Assembly (NCBI RefSeq): GCF_000188695.1 | Contig: NW_004754919.1 | Location: 182,423-195,189, forward strand | DNA: 12,767 bases | Reading direction: 5' to 3' | Origin: Salpingoeca rosetta | Lineage: Eukaryota; Opisthokonta; Choanoflagellata; Craspedida; Salpingoecidae | Shown: positions 10,201 through 12,767 of the stretch, one piece after another | How the letters are laid out: each line of letters begins with the position of its first letter | How positions within the stretch are numbered: the stretch's first letter is position 1 | Translations under genes and position numbers: made by a program | The notes under the pieces: model-generated | The model's input: only the letters and a program-made list of their open reading frames with translations | Told to the model about the DNA's origin: nothing | The model's database searches: none

Positions 10201-12411
10201 TGTGTATGTGGTGGTGGGGTTGTGATGCTGTGTGGTGTGTCCTTCTGTGCTGCTGTGATGCTTTGTTTGCTGCCTTGTCTCACACCCAATTTCGGCCTGC
10301 TGTGCTGACGCCTTCACGACGCTCTTTGCACACTGGTCATGCTTCGCCACACACTCCCATTCCCCCACACTGCCCAACAATTCTCCCTCCCGTCTTATTG
10401 CCGTGCTTCAGGTGGACGACACGGATGCGCTGATGCAGTGGGGCATTGAGCTCCTGCGCGTGCGGTCGTACGACGAAGCGCGCGAAAAGCTCGATAGCGC
10501 ATTACGCAAGACAACACGGAAGCCCAAACACTTGACGGACATCTTGCGTCATCTTGAGCAGGCGCCCACGCTTGAGATCCAGCCGCCGGGCGACGACAGC
10601 GGGGACTTGGCGTTTATGTGTCAAAACCTGCGACAACTCGCACAGACAGCAGCAGCGCAGCGCAACCGCGGGGGCGATGTGGGTGGTGGTGGTGGTCGGA
10701 GACAACGCAAGGCGACAAGCAGCAGCAACGGCAACAGCAAAAACAGTCGTGGCGGTGGTGGGGTGACACGCTTACCGGCTGATGCTGAGGGCCCGCTGGC
10801 TCTTCGTGCAGAGACACACGGGCGTGTGAGCATGACGAGTCACTTGAGCAGGCAGCAGCTGCTGCTGGCGCGCCACCTGTGCACGCAGGCGTGCAACTGC
10901 CCCGACAAGCTGCTTGAGTTTTACGTGAAGCACGGGCTGTACGATGCGGCGGTGCGGATGGTGCTGCATGAGCGGCTCGACCCGTCCCTCTTCCACGAGT
11001 TTGTGCTGTATCCCGTGCTGTCGACACGGCGCCTGGCCGGGACGGTTGGGTTTGAAGAGTGCGCGACCGACCTCGACGCGCTGCTGCAGTGCATGGAGCT
11101 TGAGGCTGCGCCCCGGACGAAACACGGCCTGGCGAAGACGGAGGGGCGGCGGCGGTGGTTGCCATATGTCCGCGTGTCCTGTCACCGGCTGCAGGATAGG
11201 CTGCAGGTGATGTACAAGTTGCAGCTGTTTGCGGACGACCACGTGAGCGCGGTGTCGACGTGCGTGGGTTTTGCCACGCAGGCCGGGCTGAGCATGCACC
11301 AGCGCACGCAGTGGTACGAGCAAGCGGAGAAGCACCTGGAGGTGGTGGTGTCTGTGGACAAGGCGGCGTTATCTGCACCGCCACCGCCATCGCCGACGCG
11401 CTCGCGCACTTCCGGCGGAACCATGTCCAGCAGCAGCGTGGCTTCAGCCGGCAGCGGCAGCAGTGTTGGCGGTGTTGGCAGCACGACTGCGCGCACTGCT
11501 GGACTGAGCCATCCTGGGACGGCACGGTCGCGGGAGGAGGTGACGCTACTGCAGGCGAAGGTGCAGTGGCAGCGGCTGGCGGCGACGGTGTTCAACGAGC
11601 ACATGCAGGCCATCCGAGACAGCGGGGAGGGCCGGATGGAGGACGTGGAGAAGCTCATGCAGCTGAACGTGTTCAAGTCTGTGGCGATGGCGCGGCAGCT
11701 TGCCATTGAGCTGCTGTGTCGCTCCACCGCGAGCACAGGCGTCATCTTCAAGAACGTCCTGTCCATGATCCGACACCTCAAGCTCGGCATGTGGGAGGTG
11801 TTTTCCAGCACATGCAACCGTCTCGCCTCCGAAGCAGAGGTGTGTGTGGTGGGGGGGGGGGAGGGGGAGGGAGGAGAGGGAGGAGAGGGAGAAAGGGGTT
11901 TGTGTGTGTGTGTGTGTGGAAGGGTGTGTGTACCAACATTTGTGTGTAACAACACATACACGATCTTTCAAACGTTTCACGTGGTGTGCACACCTTGCTT
12001 TCTCACATGAACCTACGCCACCCTTGCTTTGTCTTCCTCCTCTTCCTACTCCTCCCTCTTTGTCGATGATAGACTGCGCGGCTGAAGGAGCTGTTGGACC
12101 GGATGAAAGGCGTGATGACGGATACGAGTGCGCTTGACAAGCTGCTGCGCCTGTGCGCGACGGTGTATCTGAAGCGGCACAACTCGCAGGGTACGGCGCA
12201 TTTCTTCGTGAACCGCATGTTCTCGGACAACTTCAAGGTGACGACGCTGCTTGAGCTGGACATGGCGCGACAGGCGTACAAGGCGGCGATTGAGAGCGCG
12301 GACAAGGTGACGAATGTGCGGCGCGTGCTTGCTGCTGCCCTGGCCCTCAACAAGAACGCCACCATCACCCGCTGCCAGACGTGGCTCAAGAACCATGCAC
12401 CAGCAGAGTAG
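37..12411 (+). CDS. ZFYVE26: ZFYVE26/spastizin (SPG15)-like protein, 5'-partial, spliced: join(<37..789, 1252..10161, 10412..11839, 12073..12411)
   Basis: The four exons join in phase 0 into about 3,809 residues ending at TAG 12409-12411. I recognise collinear similarity to human ZFYVE26 from end to end. Blocks include [15 protein letters not shown] (exon 1), [19 protein letters not shown] (2770-2826), [20 protein letters not shown] (6958-7017), [18 protein letters not shown] (7549-7602), the [18 protein letters not shown] region (9754-9807), [19 protein letters not shown] (10916-10972) and the tail in exon 4. In animals this protein forms an alpha-solenoid scaffold that works with spatacsin and AP-5 on late endosomes/lysosomes (lysosome reformation, autophagy) and has been linked to cytokinesis; the role here is inferred from homology. 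Human spastizin has about 2,540 residues; the excess is mainly low-complexity inserts plus a DUF547-like domain. The FYVE finger is missing. The N-terminal roughly 200 residues probably lie upstream, because the first block matches about residue 290 of the human protein. Orthology is confident; exact exon 1 start is not. Confidence -1.
977..1050 (+). repeat. (CA)n microsatellite, first tract in intron 1
   Basis: About 37 CA units, with one G interruption at 990. It lies inside intron 1 and runs directly into a CT tract. In animals, intronic CA repeats bind hnRNP L and modulate splicing; whether that applies here is unknown. Confidence -1.
1051..1117 (+). repeat. (CT)n tract and C-rich polypyrimidine stretch in intron 1
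   Basis: Fifteen perfect CT units (1051-1080) are followed by a C/T-rich stretch with a few A and G. It is a homopurine-homopyrimidine tract in duplex DNA. In the RNA it is a long pyrimidine tract in the middle of the intron. Confidence -1.
1121..1234 (+). repeat. (CA)n microsatellite, second tract, with two CATATGCGC interruptions
   Basis: An alternating purine-pyrimidine tract. ACACATATGCGC occurs twice (from about 1133 and 1149), the second copy extended by GCGC, followed by a pure CA run from 1164 to 1234. The tract ends 17 nt before the acceptor AG. Confidence -1.
1252..10161 (+). CDS. ZFYVE26: Coding exon 2 (8,910 nt, 2,970 codons): central spastizin scaffold with DUF547-like domain
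   Basis: Open throughout in one frame between acceptor AACAG|GTT (1251/1252) and donor CAG|GTGAGT (10161/10162). Conserved spastizin-like blocks, in order: 2530-3060 (solenoid, [13 protein letters not shown]); 3712-3990 ([31 protein letters not shown]); 5815-5910 ([19 protein letters not shown]); 6325-6460; 6760-7220 ([18 protein letters not shown] through LPSWQSLV); 7534-7760 ([20 protein letters not shown]); 8470-9050 ([20 protein letters not shown], then [20 protein letters not shown]); and 9664-10161. A DUF547-like segment lies at 4711-5650. Between the blocks are long Ser/Gly/Asp/Gln/Thr-rich inserts, probably disordered loops. No stop or convincing internal intron was seen, but some low-complexity inserts could in principle be short in-frame introns, which only cDNA could exclude. 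Confidence -1.
1894..1938 (+). repeat. PolyQ run 1 (15 Gln, mixed CAA/CAG)
   Basis: Fifteen consecutive Gln codons mixing CAA and CAG, preceded by Lys-Lys. Mixed codons suggest an older or interrupted tract and not a recent pure-triplet expansion. It lies in a variable insert followed by a Gly/Asp-rich GGTGAT-type stretch (1978-2022). Confidence -1.
2089..2184 (+). repeat. Ser-(His/Gln)-Gln tripeptide tandem repeat ending in polyQ
   Basis: A roughly 9-nt-per-unit tandem repeat encoding S-Q-Q and S-H-Q tripeptides about ten times over, then five Gln. The DNA unit is a variation on CAG-TCx-CAx. It contains several SQ dipeptides, the minimal ATM/ATR phosphorylation signature, but this is probably a by-product of the repeat. 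The segment is predicted to be disordered. Confidence -1.
3199..3318 (+). repeat. Thr-rich low-complexity insert (ACC/ACA codons)
   Basis: An ACC/ACA-codon run encodes Thr interspersed with Asp, Ala and Ser. It separates the conserved block ending near 3060 from the one starting near 3345 ([14 protein letters not shown]). It looks like slippage-derived filler in a loop of the solenoid. Confidence -1.
3541..3645 (+). repeat. PolyA (9 Ala) followed by polyQ run 2 (14 Gln)
   Basis: Eight GCA and one GCG encode Ala at 3541-3567. After a short spacer, fourteen mixed CAA/CAG Gln codons run from 3604 to 3645, then an Arg/Gln/Glu-rich stretch. The Ala run is the CAG triplet repeat read in another frame. 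Confidence -1.
4198..4221 (+). repeat. PolyS run (8 pure AGC codons)
   Basis: Eight AGC codons, again the CAG/AGC/GCA triplet but in the Ser frame. A Gly/Asp/Ser-rich acidic stretch follows to about 4330. This insert separates the block ending near 3990 from [15 protein letters not shown] at about 4393. Confidence -1.
4711..5650 (+). other. DUF547-like domain embedded in the spastizin homologue
   Basis: Several landmarks of the DUF547 family appear in the right order. [20 protein letters not shown] (4777-4836) resembles the family's 'L-x-eEk-AFWINlYN' core, followed by MLQLHACV. Next is an [18 protein letters not shown] segment (4912-4965), like the 'Y.vGg..fSl.dIE' motif, then NQPRPRL. The segment [16 protein letters not shown] (5080-5127) sits where the family has 'P.vHFALvCGA.SsP'. 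[10 protein letters not shown] (5167-5196) follows, then [12 protein letters not shown] (5239-5274). A Ser/Gly/Asp insert occupies about 5338-5500. After it come [17 protein letters not shown] (5506-5556) and [14 protein letters not shown] (5593-5634), like the terminal 'i.fl.YdwslN' element. The family occurs in plants, bacteria and other groups with no settled function. Here the Trp of FWIN and the Cys of the CGA motif are missing, so any activity is doubtful. Assignment is from memory of motifs, not a profile search. Confidence -1.
7294..7476 (+). other. Cys-containing insert (C-x3-C-x7-C-x4-C)
   Basis: Within an insert between the conserved LPSWQSLV and DLQNLIL elements lie Cys codons at 7294, 7321, 7333, 7357, 7372 and 7474. 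The central four are spaced C-x3-C-x7-C-x4-C. It does not match a FYVE finger (no R-R-H-H-C-R element) or any zinc finger I recognise, and the surroundings are Gly/Ala-rich. Confidence -1.
8251..8325 (+). other. Basic cluster followed by polyGly
   Basis: Encodes [18 protein letters not shown] followed by Gly residues, with ten Arg/Lys in eighteen residues and regularly placed Leu/Phe, then an acidic DESD stretch. It could be a nuclear-localisation-like signal or a membrane- or RNA-binding basic helix, or simply a charged part of a disordered insert. It lies in the long Ser/Gly-rich region between about 7760 and 8460. Confidence -1.
9058..9663 (+). other. Site where the FYVE finger sits in animal spastizin; finger absent
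   Basis: The upstream flank ([19 protein letters not shown], then [15 protein letters not shown]) and the downstream flank ([11 protein letters not shown], then [19 protein letters not shown]) both align with the sequences that bracket the human FYVE domain. Between them are a Ser-rich stretch, nine Gln (9166-9192), a basic GKKGRARK, a possible helix ([19 protein letters not shown]), ten Glu (9553-9582) and an acidic tail. Only one Cys codon (TGT 9358-9360) occurs, whereas a FYVE finger needs eight zinc ligands. PI3P binding through FYVE is therefore not possible from this exon. Confidence -1.
9664..10161 (+). other. Start of the C-terminal conserved spastizin region
   Basis: From [19 protein letters not shown] the sequence becomes continuous helical solenoid with no low-complexity inserts. 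It aligns with the human segment directly after the FYVE domain: the LDER/LKEEE element, then [46 protein letters not shown] and [24 protein letters not shown]. It continues without a break into exon 3 ([20 protein letters not shown], then [11 protein letters not shown]). This is the best-conserved stretch of the window and the firmest support for the ZFYVE26 assignment. Confidence -1.
10162..10411 (+). other. Intron 2 (250 nt, phase 0)
   Basis: Donor CAG|GTGAGT and acceptor GTGCTTCAG|GTG. The 5' half is G/T-rich (TGG/TGAT repeats) and the 3' half C/T-rich with a clear pyrimidine tract. GTGCTGACG supplies a textbook branch point (A at about 10308), and no AG lies between it and the acceptor. 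Retention would stop at TGA 10174-10176. The splice joins ALKCQ to [11 protein letters not shown], matching a continuous stretch in the human protein. Confidence -1.
10412..11839 (+). CDS. ZFYVE26: Coding exon 3 (476 codons): C-terminal solenoid of the spastizin homologue
   Basis: Begins [20 protein letters not shown], matching the human element 'AWGMACLKAGNLTAAREKF'. A Gly/Ser/Asn insert (about 10665-10790) interrupts, then [21 protein letters not shown] (10910-10972), [19 protein letters not shown] (about 11182-11253) and [14 protein letters not shown] (11309-11350) follow the human order. A Pro/Ser/Gly-rich insert (about 11375-11520) precedes [20 protein letters not shown] and [18 protein letters not shown]. 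The donor is GAG|GTGTGT, so the exon ends in ...RLASEAE. This frame stays open through intron 3 to 12010, so the exon boundary rests on the splice signal and on homology continuing in exon 4. Confidence -1.
11840..12072 (+). other. Intron 3 (233 nt, phase 0), G-rich 5' end
   Basis: The donor GAG|GTGTGTG is weaker than the GTGAGT of introns 1 and 2. It is followed at once by a G10 run and several GGG blocks (11850-11897), then TG repeats. The 3' part has an excellent pyrimidine tract (CTTCCTCCTCTTCC...) and acceptor GATGATAG|ACT. No AG lies from about 12000 to the acceptor. Retention would add about 57 residues of Gly/Glu and Cys/Val repeat before TGA 12008-12010. The in-frame TAG at 12070-12072 directly precedes exon 4. 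Confidence -1.
12073..12411 (+). CDS. ZFYVE26: Coding exon 4 (last exon, 112 codons + TAG): C-terminus
   Basis: Starts [15 protein letters not shown] and ends [13 protein letters not shown]. The elements [40 protein letters not shown] and [14 protein letters not shown] correspond in order to the last helices of human spastizin (LEAFKRIPPQELEGLI..., LRSAYLIAVKQ, DICAQWLLTSH). The length beyond the last helix is similar, so this is the natural C-terminus and not a truncation. The stop codon TAG directly abuts a TG-rich repeat. Confidence -1.
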   Translation, partial: TARLKELLDRMKGVMTDTSALDKLLRLCATVYLKRHNSQGTAHFFVNRMFSDNFKVTTLLELDMARQAYKAAIESADKVTNVRRVLAAALALNKNATITRCQTWLKNHAPAE

Positions 12412-12539
12412 TGTGTGTGTTGTGTGTGTGATAGTGTGTGATAGTGTGTGATAGTGTGTGATAGTGTGTGATAGTGTGTGTGTGTGTGATAGTGTGTGTG
12501 TGTGTGATAGTGTGTGTGTGTGTGATTGTGATAGTGTGA

Positions 12540-12542
<3 letters not shown>
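12409..12542 (+). repeat. TGTGTGATAG minisatellite directly behind the stop codon
   Basis: After TAG and a short TG run (12412-12430), a GATAG-containing unit repeats: first about five 10-mers of TGTGTGATAG, then two 16-mers with a longer TG part, then shorter degenerate units. Each unit carries TGA and TAG. Because 10 is not a multiple of 3, stops fall in every frame within a few units. Confidence -1.

Positions 12543-12608
<66 letters not shown>
12543..12608 (+). repeat. (TG)33 microsatellite in the 3' flank / 3' UTR
   Basis: A perfect run of TG dinucleotides, contiguous with the GATAG minisatellite. It is presumably in the 3' UTR, since it begins about 130 nt after the stop codon. It is the reverse complement of the intron 1 CA tracts. 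Confidence -1.
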
Positions 12609-12609
<1 letters not shown>

Positions 12610-12767
12610 AAATCAAAGGATGGAGTGAAAACAGCAACTAATGGCCACAAGTGCTTCACTGAATCAACACCCGCTTCCATTATATTCGTATTAACTCAAT
12701 TCACCCCTTTTTAACCGTGTCCGAGTGGTCTTAGTTTTGCTTAGCCATCACGAACCTAGAAAGGGCG
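12609..12767. other. 3' flank with no gene recognised
   Basis: About 160 nt, more AT-rich than the rest. I see no canonical AATAAA polyadenylation signal, no terminator-like structure and no open frame worth calling. The string TCCGAGTGGTC near 12720 resembles the D-arm/A-box of a tRNA, but no matching rest of a tRNA is visible before the window ends. Confidence -1.

Noticed and set aside
9202..10380. Minus-strand open frame (392 codons) covering the end of exon 2 and intron 2
   Set aside because: The sense frame here is the best-conserved part of the spastizin homologue; the antisense product has no recognisable domain.
12409..12608. CRISPR-like or telomere-like array
   Set aside because: Units are 10-16 nt simple TG/GATAG repeats with no spacers and no telomeric G-run pattern; it is a minisatellite.
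12003..12680. Possible convergent minus-strand gene starting at ATG 12680
   Set aside because: Only about 25 residues precede a His-Thr repeat derived from (TG)n, and the rest is antisense to exon 4; no support for a gene.
12712..12767. tRNA gene suggested by TCCGAGTGGTC (A-box-like)
   Set aside because: No convincing anticodon arm or B-box is visible before the window ends; too little sequence to call even a partial tRNA.

Overview
The window is a piece of a eukaryotic nuclear genome. It holds the 3' part of one very large, intron-containing protein gene on the + strand, and this gene fills almost all of the sequence. The evidence for a eukaryote is three clear spliceosomal introns (GT...AG, all phase 0), long CA/TG and CT microsatellites in non-coding DNA, and polyQ, polyS, polyA, polyE and Gly/Asp-rich inserts in the coding exons. 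The sequence looks GC-rich and has one extremely long exon. A unicellular relative of animals, such as a choanoflagellate of the Salpingoeca/Monosiga type, is my best guess, but this is inference from gene style and was not tested.

Layout: a coding exon entering from the left (about 37-789); intron 1 (790-1251), made mostly of CA and CT repeats; an 8,910-nt exon 2 (1252-10161); intron 2 (10162-10411); exon 3 (10412-11839); intron 3 (11840-12072), with a G-rich start; exon 4 (12073-12411, stop TAG). A TGTGTGATAG minisatellite and a (TG)n tract follow directly after the stop. About 160 nt of AT-richer flank with no recognisable gene closes the window.

The protein (about 3,800 residues in the window, with more missing upstream) is a homologue of ZFYVE26/spastizin/SPG15. 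In animals this is the partner of spatacsin (SPG11) and the AP-5 adaptor complex on late endosomes and lysosomes. Collinear blocks of similarity run from an N-terminal block in exon 1 to the last residues of exon 4, separated by low-complexity inserts. These inserts make the protein much longer than human spastizin (about 2,540 residues).

Two features of its architecture stand out. First, the FYVE zinc finger that gives the animal protein its name is absent: the interval between its two flanking conserved blocks contains a single Cys after the first block ends. Second, the middle of the protein (about 4711-5650) carries what looks like a DUF547 domain, which I do not recognise in human spastizin. 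The gene may therefore encode an SPG15 with different membrane-targeting or partner-binding logic. Other observations concern splicing (a 341-nt AG-free zone behind a strong decoy acceptor), complementary CA/UG repeats that could pair across the pre-mRNA, and a stop-codon-rich repeat right behind the stop.
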